Positions 46,389-54,420 of a stretch of DNA of 64,000 nucleotides are shown here, one piece after another. The notes beneath the pieces are model-generated. The model saw nothing but the letters and a program-made list of their open reading frames with translations. It did no database searches and was not told the DNA's origin. Source of the DNA: an uncultured Clostridia bacterium. Lineage in GTDB: Bacteria; Bacillota; Clostridia; TANB77; CAG-508. A program made the translations under genes and the position numbers. Within the stretch, counting starts at the first letter, position 1; every line of letters begins with the position of its first letter. Where the stretch lies: positions 1-64,000 of the forward strand of contig CAKOWZ010000010.1 in assembly GCA_934129745.1 (NCBI GenBank), given 5' to 3'.

Positions 46389-47570
46389 TTATTTTCTAAC
46401 TCCTAAATATCTATAAAAATCATCAGTTCCACCATTTTTAACTATTTCTGCTAAATCAGTATAAACTTTTTCAATATCTTTAGCAGTAGTATCGCGACCA
46501 CCAATTCCATAAACATAGTTTACTGCAGGAACTTGAATTTTATTTACAAACATTGCAGATGTAACATCTTCAAATAAAGCTCCACCAGCACCATTTAAAG
46601 AATCAGCTTTATCTAAAATTGCAACTGCTTTAACTTTTGATAAAGCTTTTGCAACTTCTTCAGAAGGAAATGGTCTAAACATACGAATTTTCAATAATCC
46701 AGCTTTTATACCTTTTTCACGTAATTCATCTACAACAAATTTAGTTGTTCCAGCTGTTGAGTTCATACAAACAATTGCTATTTCAGCATCATCTAATTTA
46801 TATTCCTCAAAAAATGAATATTTTCTTCCTGTTAATTCTTCAAATTCTTTAGAAACTTCTGCAATTACTTTTTTTGCATTTCTCATTGCCTGTGCTTGTT
46901 GATATTTATGTTCAAATAAATATGCTTGAACATCAAGAGGACCAACAGCCATAGGTTCTTTTGAATTTAATAAATAATGTTCAGGATTATATGTTCCAAC
47001 AAAACTTTTTGCAGTTTTATCATCTAATAATTCTATATTTTCAATTGCATGTGAAGTAATAAATCCATCTTGACATACCATTAATGGTAGTAAAACATCT
47101 TTATTTTCAGCAATTTTGTGAGCCATTAATAAATTATCATATGCTTCTTGATTATTTTCACTAAATAACATAATCCATCCACTGTCACGAACACCCATTG
47201 CATCTGAATGGTCATTATTTATGTTTAAAGGACCTGATACAGCACGGTTTACAAGTGACATTACTATTGGTAAACGTAAACTTGATGCTATATAAATTTG
47301 TTCCCACATATAAGATAATCCATTTGCAGATGTAGCTGTCATAGCTCTTGCACCAGCAGCTTCAGCACCAATACATGCAGTCATTGCACTATGTTCACTT
47401 TCAACAGCAACAAATTCTGTATCAACTTGCCCATTACTTACAAATGTTGAAAAATATTGAGGTATTTCTGTTGATGGTGTTATAGGAAATGCTGCAACAA
47501 CATCTGGATTAATTTGTTTCATTGCAATAGCAGCAGCCTCATTACCACTTAAACGTTCTCTAATTCCCAT
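46389..47570 (-). CDS. porA: Pyruvate:ferredoxin oxidoreductase subunit alpha
   Basis: The 393-aa subunit has the pyrimidine-binding TPP half-domain: GNEAAAIAMKQINPDVVAAF with PITPSTEIPQ, the TATSANGLSYMWEQIYIASS loop, and NINNDHSDAMGVRDSGW, which is typical of pyruvate-specific enzymes. A C-terminal transketolase-C-like domain follows. It overlaps the porD stop by one base (ATG shares the A of the porD TAA region), so translation is coupled. Confidence 0.95.
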   Translation of the reverse strand: MGIRERLSGNEAAAIAMKQINPDVVAAFPITPSTEIPQYFSTFVSNGQVDTEFVAVESEHSAMTACIGAEAAGARAMTATSANGLSYMWEQIYIASSLRLPIVMSLVNRAVSGPLNINNDHSDAMGVRDSGWIMLFSENNQEAYDNLLMAHKIAENKDVLLPLMVCQDGFITSHAIENIELLDDKTAKSFVGTYNPEHYLLNSKEPMAVGPLDVQAYLFEHKYQQAQAMRNAKKVIAEVSKEFEELTGRKYSFFEEYKLDDAEIAIVCMNSTAGTTKFVVDELREKGIKAGLLKIRMFRPFPSEEVAKALSKVKAVAILDKADSLNGAGGALFEDVTSAMFVNKIQVPAVNYVYGIGGRDTTAKDIEKVYTDLAEIVKNGGTDDFYRYLGVRK

Positions 47571-47866
47571 TATTCATTTTCCTCCTTCATCACAATTGCT
47601 CCAAATGGACATACTCTAGCACATACGCCACATCCTTTACAATAATCATAATTAAAATCTTCTCTTTTTTGATCACAATTTACAGGAATTGCATCATCAG
47701 GGCAAACAGGAAAACATAAACCACATTGTCTACATTTTTCACTTAAAAAAACAGGTTTTACACTTCTCCAATCACCAGTTTTAAATTCCATTGCATTTCC
47801 TGGTGTATAAATATTTCCACCTATTGTTAATTCACTAGCAGGTGTATTTGTATTAATTTCAGTCAT
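47570..47866 (-). CDS. porD: Pyruvate:ferredoxin oxidoreductase subunit delta (ferredoxin-like)
   Basis: The 98-aa subunit has two [4Fe-4S] motifs, CRQCGLCFPVCP and CKGCGVCARVCP, linking the catalytic core to external ferredoxin. The true start is the ATG at 47866, with AAAGGAG 7 bases upstream. The in-frame extension to 47935 would be encoded by a REP element (EQLGTRPNCS, the same peptide as at the hslO end) and is not native. The N-terminal TGDWRSVKPVF is typical of PorD. Confidence 0.95.
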   Translation of the reverse strand: MTEINTNTPASELTIGGNIYTPGNAMEFKTGDWRSVKPVFLSEKCRQCGLCFPVCPDDAIPVNCDQKREDFNYDYCKGCGVCARVCPFGAIVMKEENE

Positions 47867-47884
47867 TTTTATTCTCCTTTCAGA

Positions 47885-47914
47885 TGAACAATTGGGACGC
47901 GTCCCCAACTGCTC
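47885..47914. repeat. REP-like element inside the por operon
   Basis: AACAATTGGGACGCGTCCCCAACTG carries the GGGACGCGTCCC core and lies between porG and porD. It is the third copy in the window, and its hairpin could affect mRNA stability between the two genes. Confidence 0.85.
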
Positions 47915-47915
47915 A

Positions 47916-48494
47916 CTATATTTTTTCAACTGCATTTAATGCAAGTTTTAATGCTTTCATATTACCTTCAATTACTTCAGGTTTTTTTGCAAATTTATGT
48001 TTAAATGAACCTTCCATATCATTTATTAATTCTTCATCTGACATAACTCCAGATACTTTAACAATAGCTGCAAGCATTGGGGTATTAGGGAAATATTTTC
48101 CTAATGCTTCCATTGATATTTTGCGAGCATCTATTTTATAGATATTTCCAGGGTAATTTTTTAATTTCTTTTTTAGCTTATCATTATCTTGTGTTGTATT
48201 GATAATTATTGCACCTTCTGGTTTTAAGCCAGCTGTTACATTTACTGCATCTAGTAAAGTATCATCTACAACAACAACAAAATCTGGGTCATAAATATTA
48301 CTATGTATTGTAATAGGTGAGTTACTAATACGGTTGTAAGCTGTGATTGGAGCTCCCATTCTTTCAGGTCCATATTCAGGAAATCCTTGGATATATTTAC
48401 CTGTATTGAAAGCTGCATCTGCAAGAAGAAGTGATGCTGTTTTTGCACCTTGGCCACCTCTACCATGCCATCTGATTTCAATTAAATCTTTCAT
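47916..48494 (-). CDS. porG: Pyruvate:ferredoxin oxidoreductase subunit gamma
   Basis: The 192-aa subunit (POR gamma/domain III) carries EIRWHGRGGQGAKTASLLLA near the N-terminus, QGFPEYGPERMGAPITAYNR, and DDTLLDAVNVTAGLKPEGAI. It is the promoter-proximal gene of the porGDAB operon. AAGGAGG lies before the ATG. Its stop overlaps the REP element by a few bases. Confidence 0.95.
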   Translation of the reverse strand: MKDLIEIRWHGRGGQGAKTASLLLADAAFNTGKYIQGFPEYGPERMGAPITAYNRISNSPITIHSNIYDPDFVVVVDDTLLDAVNVTAGLKPEGAIIINTTQDNDKLKKKLKNYPGNIYKIDARKISMEALGKYFPNTPMLAAIVKVSGVMSDEELINDMEGSFKHKFAKKPEVIEGNMKALKLALNAVEKI

Positions 48495-48572
48495 GTATTA
48501 ATTTCCTCCTTATTTTTTTGATTATAAAAAGCATGTTTTTGGCTTTAAATATATGCTTTTAAATATGAATTA

Positions 48573-48601
48573 AGTATATGACGATTTTACCAGAATGTCA
48601 A
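48573..48601 (-). promoter_or_regulatory. por operon promoter and leader
   Basis: Minus-strand TTGACA and TATACT have a 17-base spacer, about 80 bases before the porG ATG. The leader contains a hairpin with AAAAGCAT/ATGCTTTT arms and a following T stretch (about 48522-48562), which could act as an attenuator. Confidence 0.75.
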
Positions 48602-48781
48602 GAAGAAATGACCACCCTGACTAATTTATGAAAACAGTTAGTGTAAAATAAAAGTGGGCAAAATGATGTGAACAATAAATTATGATGATATGGGCAATAA
48701 ATTATGAAAAAGATTGATTTTTATGTAAATTTATATTATAATTAGAATAATTTAGGAAATTATTGATTGGGGGAGTTTATT

Positions 48782-50188
48782 GTGAATATTTCACAAGATA
48801 TAAAAGATTGGATTATTAATGAATATATAAATGAAAAACATAAAACTTATAGAAGAATAATGAAAGATGTATATGAAAAGTTTGACTTACAAATCCAAAT
48901 AGAAGATTATGTTGAAGTTTTAGAAGAATATAGAAAAAAGATTAAGGAAAAGGAAATTCCAAAAGTTAAGTACAAGAAATATGAATTTACAGATAAAGAT
49001 GATGAATTTATTGGTGATGAATTAAAAAAAGGAACTTCATGTCAAAAAATATTTAAAAAAATGTTGGATAAAGGATATGATATTACTTATTCAAATTTAC
49101 GTAATAGATGTAAAACTATAAGACATAATGAAGATGTTTATAATGAGATTTGTAAACAAAAGGAATTAAGAGAAATTCAGAAAAAAGAAAAATTGAATTC
49201 TAAAAAAAGAAAAAAAGTTGTTTTAGATGAAGAAGAAATATTTAATTTAAGGCAACAAGGAATGAGTAAAAGTAAAATTGCTAAAATGATGAAAGTAAGT
49301 CCAAATAAAATTCAACGAGTTTGTAAAAATATATATGAGAAAAAAGGAATTAATGAACCATTATATAACAAAAAAATAGATGATATTGATTTTGAAAAAG
49401 TATATAAATTAAGAAAAAAAGGAATTGCCAGAAAACAAATTGCAACAAAATTTAATGTAAGTGAAGGGACTATAGCTAAGGTTTGTAAAATTATTTTTGA
49501 ACAAAAAGGTGAAATTGAGCCTAAATATAGTACACATAAAAGAAATAAAAATATTGATGAAGAAGAGGTTTTTAAATTAAGAGAACAGGGTTGGACAATT
49601 AAAGATATTTCTGAAAAATATAATGTAGGTATGGCAACTATGCATAAAATATGCAAAAAAGTATATGCAGATAAGGGAAAAAATAGACCTAAATATAATA
49701 GGGGAAAAAATAAGAAAAAATTAGATAAGGAAATTATTTTTGAATTAAGAGAACAAAAGTTATCATATAGAGAAATTGCTGAAGAATTAGGAGAAACTTT
49801 GCAAGTTATAAGAAATACGTGTAAAAAAATATATGAGGAAAAAGGAAAAGAAGAACCAAGATATTCAAAAAATAATAGTAATAAAAAAGAAATTCTTAAA
49901 TTAAAAAAACAAGGACTTTCATTTGAAGAGATTGCAGAAAAAATTGGTATAAGTGAAAAAAGTGTTTTTATAGTATGTAAAAATATATATAAAGAAAATG
50001 GAATAGAACTTCATGAAACAAAAAAAGAGATAAAACAGAAAAAAATTGATTTTAAAAATATGGATATAAATAAGTTTAATGAAAATTTACAAAAATTAAA
50101 GAAAACAAAAAATGCTACAGATGAGCAGTTAGAGGAAATATCAAAAGCCTGTGGGAAAAAAATAGATGATAAAAATATGGAAAAATAA
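48782..50188 (+). CDS. Protein with five tandem helix-turn-helix repeats
   Basis: The 468-aa basic protein starts at GTG, with GGGGGAG 6 bases upstream. After an N-terminal helical region (1-140) come five repeats at about 149-195, 202-249, 259-305, 314-361 and 368-410. Each has an HTH core (for example LRQQGMSKSKIAKMMKVSPN, LRKKGIARKQIATKFNVSEG, LREQGWTIKDISEKYNVGMA) followed by a VCKNIYEKKG-type helix and an EP-x-Y linker. The spacing is constant at 53-57 residues. The design suggests multi-site DNA binding along one face. No enzymatic domain is seen. It has no obvious operon partner. The family is not recognised. Confidence 0.75.
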   Translation: MNISQDIKDWIINEYINEKHKTYRRIMKDVYEKFDLQIQIEDYVEVLEEYRKKIKEKEIPKVKYKKYEFTDKDDEFIGDELKKGTSCQKIFKKMLDKGYDITYSNLRNRCKTIRHNEDVYNEICKQKELREIQKKEKLNSKKRKKVVLDEEEIFNLRQQGMSKSKIAKMMKVSPNKIQRVCKNIYEKKGINEPLYNKKIDDIDFEKVYKLRKKGIARKQIATKFNVSEGTIAKVCKIIFEQKGEIEPKYSTHKRNKNIDEEEVFKLREQGWTIKDISEKYNVGMATMHKICKKVYADKGKNRPKYNRGKNKKKLDKEIIFELREQKLSYREIAEELGETLQVIRNTCKKIYEEKGKEEPRYSKNNSNKKEILKLKKQGLSFEEIAEKIGISEKSVFIVCKNIYKENGIELHETKKEIKQKKIDFKNMDINKFNENLQKLKKTKNATDEQLEEISKACGKKIDDKNMEK

Positions 50189-50199
50189 AGATAAATAAA

Positions 50200-50247
50200 A
50201 AAATAAAAATTAACCATATAGTAAAATTTGGCTAATTTTTATTTTTT
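50200..50247 (+). terminator. Terminator after the HTH-repeat gene
   Basis: AAAAATAAAAATTAACC pairs imperfectly with GGCTAATTTTTATTTTTT. It may also serve the convergent CAP gene. Confidence 0.65.
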
Positions 50248-50286
50248 ATTTTGAAGTGTGATCATTCAATTAAAAATTTGATAAAT

Positions 50287-51081
50287 CTATTTTCCAATAA
50301 ACATTTGAACATAAATTTTACCATATTTTGAACCAGAAATAACAGCTAAACCAGTTTGATTATAACTACTATTTAAAATATTTGCTCTATGCCCAGATGA
50401 ATTCATCCATGCAGTAACAGCTGCTGAATTACTAGAGTTTCCAGCAATATTCTCACCTGCGGTTTTATATGTTATTCCAAAATTTTTCATCATATTAAAA
50501 GGTGTACCATATGTTGGTGAATTATGATCAAAATAATTATTATTAATCATGTCTTGAGCTTTTATTCTTGCAACCCTTTGAAGTTCTGCGTTTACTGTTA
50601 ATGGTGAAAGACCATTTTTTGTCCTTTGCTGATTTATTAGATTAAATGTTTCTAATTCATCTGCTGTTAATATAGATGTTGAATTTGTATTTCCAGAACT
50701 ATTTGATGATCCAGAAGTAGTATTTCCTGAGCCTGTGGATGTTCCACTTGTTGTGCCAGAAGCTTTAGGATATATTGGTTTAATATATTTTTGACTTACA
50801 GCACCTATATAATCACCTTCTACTTGAACTATATACCAGCTTCCAACACCTGCAAATACACGCACATATTGATCTTTATTTATAGTTGTTACTACTGAAT
50901 AACCTGTTCCAGGACCACTTCTAACATTTAATTTATTTGCTGTTACTAAACCAGTTGAAAAGTCTAATTTATAGTAATGCTGCATTCCAAAAGATGTTGT
51001 ACATGCAAATATTAATGTTAAAAAAAGTGTTGCTGATGCCAAAATAAGAATTTTTTTCTTGGTTAGTTTTAGAAATTTCAT
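50287..51081 (-). CDS. Secreted SH3-CAP domain protein
   Basis: The 264-aa exported protein has a signal peptide (1-33: KKKILILASATLFLTLIFAC), a bacterial SH3b domain (about 43-100: ANKLNVRSGPGTGYSVV), a Ser/Gly/Thr linker (105-135), and a CAP/SCP-PR1 domain (about 138-264) with FNLINQQRTKNGLSPLTVN, HNSPTYGTPF, GENIAGN and WMNSSGHRANIL. SH3b suggests binding to peptidoglycan. The YkwD-like architecture is common in clostridial envelopes. It would be processed by LepB. Confidence 0.92.
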   Translation of the reverse strand: MKFLKLTKKKILILASATLFLTLIFACTTSFGMQHYYKLDFSTGLVTANKLNVRSGPGTGYSVVTTINKDQYVRVFAGVGSWYIVQVEGDYIGAVSQKYIKPIYPKASGTTSGTSTGSGNTTSGSSNSSGNTNSTSILTADELETFNLINQQRTKNGLSPLTVNAELQRVARIKAQDMINNNYFDHNSPTYGTPFNMMKNFGITYKTAGENIAGNSSNSAAVTAWMNSSGHRANILNSSYNQTGLAVISGSKYGKIYVQMFIGK

Positions 51082-51335
51082 TATAGGTTACCTCCATGTT
51101 TTGAGTTTATTTTAGTAATGTTTATGTTAAGAAAAAATGTTTTATGACAGATTAATGTGAAAGAGAGCCAAATGTTTCACTTTTTTTGATTGCAAAATTA
51201 AACAAAAATGTGTTATAATAGTAAATATCTTGTCTGAATCATATATAACTTGTCAAAATAAGATAATAAAAACTTTTCATAAATTAAGAGTATAGAGCAT
51301 ATAATCATAATAGTAATTTTTGAAAGGGGAGTATT
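51082..51335. other. Intergenic region with divergent promoters
   Basis: This is AT-rich and holds the leaders of the CAP gene and of the small gene at 51336. No RNA gene or repeat is evident. A GTTATAATAG -10-like segment lies near 51212 on the plus strand. Confidence 0.4.
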
Positions 51336-51548
51336 ATGGAATATACAAATGATATTATTTTAAATGTAAAGTACAGAGGAGACAAGAAAAAAGAAAGTTT
51401 AAAAATAAAACATAAAGCCTTAAAAACAATAATTAAGAAAATATATGATGATGAATTTCTTACAATATCAATATTGGTGAGTGTAATTGTTTTAATTATT
51501 GATTTTTTGTTTGTAAAACATTTTATAAAAATATTAAATTTATTATAA
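51336..51548 (+). CDS. Small membrane protein, unknown
   Basis: The 70-aa protein has a basic N-terminal half (NVKYRGDKKKESLKIKHKA) and one C-terminal hydrophobic helix (ISILVSVIVLIIDFLFVKHF). GAAAGGGGAG precedes the ATG. It is 18 bases from the methyltransferase gene, so cotranscription is likely. The family is not recognised. Confidence 0.6.
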   Translation: MEYTNDIILNVKYRGDKKKESLKIKHKALKTIIKKIYDDEFLTISILVSVIVLIIDFLFVKHFIKILNLL

Positions 51549-51566
51549 AGGAATGATTAAGAAAAA

Positions 51567-52424
51567 ATGAAAGTAGCAGAAAATTGGAAAGATTATGAAA
51601 TAATTGATATGGCAAATGGTGAAAAATTAGAAAGATGGAAAAATGTAATTTTGGTTCGTCCAGACCCACAGATTATCTGGAAGGACAAGTCTTTTCCAGA
51701 AAAATGGAACAAAATAAATGCTCGTTATAATCGTAGTAATACTGGTGGTGGTGCATGGGAATATTCTAAAAAAATGCCTTCATCATGGGAAATTAAATAT
51801 AAAAATTTGACATTTAATATCAAACCAATGGGATTTAAACATACTGGATTATTTCCAGAACAAGCTGTTAATTGGGATTGGATGATTGATAAAATTAAAA
51901 ATGCTAAAAGAGATATTAAAGTTTTGAATTTATTTGCATATACAGGTGGAGCAACAGTTGCTTGTTTATCAGCAGGTGCATCTGTTTGTCATGTTGATAG
52001 TTCAAAAGGAATGGTTTCTTGGGCTAAAGAAAATGTTATTTCATCTGGATTACAAGATAGACCTGTTAGATATATTATTGATGATGTTGTTAAATTTGTT
52101 AATAGAGAAATTCGTCGTGGAAATAAATATGATGCAATAATTATGGACCCACCTTCTTATGGAAGAGGGGCAAATGGTGAGGTTTGGAAGTTTGAAGAAA
52201 ATATATATGATTTAGTAGAATTATGTACTAAAGTTTTATCAGATGATCCATTATTTTTCTTAATTAATTCATATACAACTGGAATTTCAAGTACAGTTTT
52301 AGAAAATATTTTAAAATTAAATATTAAAAATAAGGGAACATTTAGTAATGGTGAAATTGGTTTACCAATGACTAATTCAAAAATGATTTTACCATGTGGT
52401 ATTTATGGAAGATGGGAAAAATAA
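51567..52424 (+). CDS. Class I SAM-dependent RNA/DNA methyltransferase (RlmI-like)
   Basis: The 285-aa methyltransferase has a SAM-binding motif VLNLFAYTGGATVACLSAGA near 112-131, an acidic motif VDSSKGMVSWAKEN, and the catalytic DPPSYGRG near 195-202. This matches the RlmI/RlmK C-terminal Rossmann domain but lacks an N-terminal PUA domain; the first 100 residues (KWNKINARYNRSNTGGGAW) are specific to this Firmicutes group. It likely modifies rRNA; the exact base is not known. Confidence 0.85.
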   Translation: MKVAENWKDYEIIDMANGEKLERWKNVILVRPDPQIIWKDKSFPEKWNKINARYNRSNTGGGAWEYSKKMPSSWEIKYKNLTFNIKPMGFKHTGLFPEQAVNWDWMIDKIKNAKRDIKVLNLFAYTGGATVACLSAGASVCHVDSSKGMVSWAKENVISSGLQDRPVRYIIDDVVKFVNREIRRGNKYDAIIMDPPSYGRGANGEVWKFEENIYDLVELCTKVLSDDPLFFLINSYTTGISSTVLENILKLNIKNKGTFSNGEIGLPMTNSKMILPCGIYGRWEK

Positions 52425-52555
52425 TTGATTTAAAAAAGTGTTGTATAAAGTTTGAAAATGTTGAATAAATTGATACTTTTAAAATAAATTTGATTTTTAA
52501 ATAAATTAGAGTTTATGAATATAGATTAGAGTGTATAAATAGATTGGAGTTAAAA

Positions 52556-53242
52556 ATGCATAAATTAAATGTTTTATATGAAGATAATCATATTATAGTT
52601 GTAGAAAAAATTGTAAATGTTCCATCACAAGCTGATAAAACTGGTGATATTGATATGTTAACTATTATTAAAGATTATATAAAAGAAAAATATAATAAAC
52701 CAGGGAATGTTTATTTAGGATTAGTACATAGATTAGATAGACCTGTTGGTGGTGTTATGGTTTTTGCTAAAACTTCTAAAGCTGCAAGTAGATTAAGTGA
52801 ACAAGTTAGAGTTAAGGAATTTGAAAAAAAATATTTGGTAATTGTTAACGGAAAAATAGAGCCATCTAAAGGAGAATTTGAAGATTATTTATTAAAAAAT
52901 GAGAAATCTAATATGAGTAGGGTGGTTCCTGAAAATACTAAAAATGCTAAATATGCAAATTTGGAATATGAAGTATTAAAATATAATGAAGAAATTGATT
53001 TATCACTTGTTAAGGTTCATTTACACACTGGCAGACATCATCAAATTAGAGTTCAATTTTCCAGCAGAAATCATAGTATTTATGGTGATCAAAAATATGG
53101 TGGAAGAGGTCATGGAAAACAAATTGCACTTTGGGCATATAGCTTAAGTTTTATTCATCCTATTACCAAAGAAAGAATGGAGTTTAGAGTTTTGCCTGAA
53201 ATAATAGGTAGTTGGAAAATCTTAGAAGGTGTAGAATTATAG
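52556..53242 (+). CDS. RluA-family pseudouridine synthase
   Basis: The 228-aa enzyme isomerises uridine in RNA. The catalytic Asp is in LVHRLDRPVGGVMVFAK (about residue 61). Downstream are VHLHTGRHHQIRVQFSS and YGDQKYGG, both typical of RluA/YhcT enzymes. There is no S4 domain, so it is the short type. ATG at 52556 is chosen by homology (MHKLNVLYEDNH); the RBS (TTGGAG) is modest. The terminator downstream is at 53346. Confidence 0.93.
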   Translation: MHKLNVLYEDNHIIVVEKIVNVPSQADKTGDIDMLTIIKDYIKEKYNKPGNVYLGLVHRLDRPVGGVMVFAKTSKAASRLSEQVRVKEFEKKYLVIVNGKIEPSKGEFEDYLLKNEKSNMSRVVPENTKNAKYANLEYEVLKYNEEIDLSLVKVHLHTGRHHQIRVQFSSRNHSIYGDQKYGGRGHGKQIALWAYSLSFIHPITKERMEFRVLPEIIGSWKILEGVEL

Positions 53243-53345
53243 CCATTTTACAAATAACATAAATGCAAAATTTATTAAAATATATGATTAAAAAATTTAT
53301 ATTAAGTATATAAGTATAATTTTAAAAAATAATAGTGGTACAAAA

Positions 53346-53400
53346 CACATAAAAAAGGGAATGAAATTAAAATAAAAAAATTTCATTCCTTTTTTATGTG
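53346..53400 (+). terminator. Terminator upstream of agrB
   Basis: CACATAAAAAAGGGAATGAAATT pairs with AATTTCATTCCTTTTTTATGTG (nearly perfect). It isolates agr from the upstream genes. Confidence 0.9.
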
Positions 53401-53482
53401 TTTATATGTACATAATAAAAATATGCAAATTAAAAGATGTATTATGTGTATAGAAATACAGAAACAAAAGAGGTGAACATAT

Positions 53483-54116
53483 ATGATTGATAAATTTTGT
53501 GAATACATAACAAATAAAATTAGAAAAGAAATGCCAGAAGTTGATGATGAAAAAGCAGAAGTTATTAAATATGGTTTACAATTATTGTTTGGAGAGTTAC
53601 CTAAATTATTTATTTTAGCTGGAATTGCATTAGTCTTAGGTGTATTTAAATGGACAATTATTACATTTGGATTAATGTTACCATATAGAATGTATTCAGG
53701 TGGTTTTCATTTAAAAACTCATATTGGTTGCATGATTCGGAACTTCAATAATGTATATAGGAAATGCATTTATGAGTCAATATATTCAAATGTCTATATT
53801 TCCAAAAATAATTATGGGAGTGTGTATATGGCTTTTTGCAATAATTATGATTAATAAATATGCTCCTGCTGATACAGAAAATGTGCCTGTTATTTCTAAA
53901 AAAGAAAGAAGAAAAAGAAAAATTGTTTCTTATATTATAGCAACAATAATGATAATAGCTGGAGAATTTGTGCAAAATCAAATAATTTCAAATATCTTGA
54001 TTTTTGGAGTTTTATTTCAAACAATTACAATTACAAGAATCGCATATAAATTAACAAAAAATAAATATGGATATGAGGAATATTGGAAACAACAAAATAT
54101 TGCTAATGGAGTGTAG
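53483..54116 (+). pseudogene. agrB: AgrB autoinducer-processing protease with a +1 frameshift
   Basis: AgrB is the membrane Cys protease that cleaves AgrD and forms the thiolactone. The first frame gives 123 codons with catalytic His76 and Cys83 (YSGGFHLKTHIGCMI). Family reading then continues in the +1 frame from GTSIMYIGNAFMSQYIQMSI to ANGV at 54116, with the missing helices. Removing the single C at 53738 (ATT C GGA ACT) restores a 210-aa AgrB of normal length. AGAGGTG precedes the ATG. Mutation, sequencing error and programmed shift are all possible. Confidence 0.85.
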
Positions 54117-54236
54117 AAAATGTTTTTTGAAATTCTATAAAATATTTTGATATTAAAATGTTTGATAATTATAACATTATATACCGGTTATAATGTTTGA
54201 TTATATATATATAATTATTTAAGGGGGAGTTATAAT

Positions 54237-54356
54237 ATGTTAAAATTTTTATCTAAAATAGCTGAAAAATATGCAAAATCTACAAATACTGCTTGTGTAT
54301 GGTGGGGATTAATTCACCAACCAAAAATGCCTAAATCATTAATAAAAAAAGACTAA
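54237..54356 (+). CDS. agrD: AgrD cyclic peptide autoinducer precursor
   Basis: A 39-aa AgrD has an amphipathic N-terminal helix (MLKFLSKIAEKYAKSTNT), Cys20 as the lactone/thiolactone nucleophile in ACVWWGLIHQP, and the charged C-terminal leader PKMPKSLIKKD that AgrB removes. AAGGGGGAG precedes the ATG. It lies 120 bases after agrB and converges on agrCA. The mature ring probably begins at Cys20; its exact ends cannot be fixed from sequence. Confidence 0.9.
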   Translation: MLKFLSKIAEKYAKSTNTACVWWGLIHQPKMPKSLIKKD

Positions 54357-54383
54357 TTAATATAAAAAAATATATATAAAATA

Positions 54384-54418
54384 AAAGAAACCCAACTCAG
54401 TATAAGTTGGATTTCTTT
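54384..54418. terminator. Bidirectional terminator between agrD and agrC
   Basis: AAAGAAACCCAAC pairs with GTTGGATTTCTTT (one mismatch) around TCAGTATAA. It serves agrBD and agrCA. Confidence 0.9.
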
Positions 54419-54420
54419 AA

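Noticed and set aside
47867..47935. N-terminal extension of PorD (MQLKKYSEQLGTRPNCS...)
   Set aside because: It is encoded by a REP element and the porG tail; the ATG at 47866 has AAAGGAG and matches homologues.
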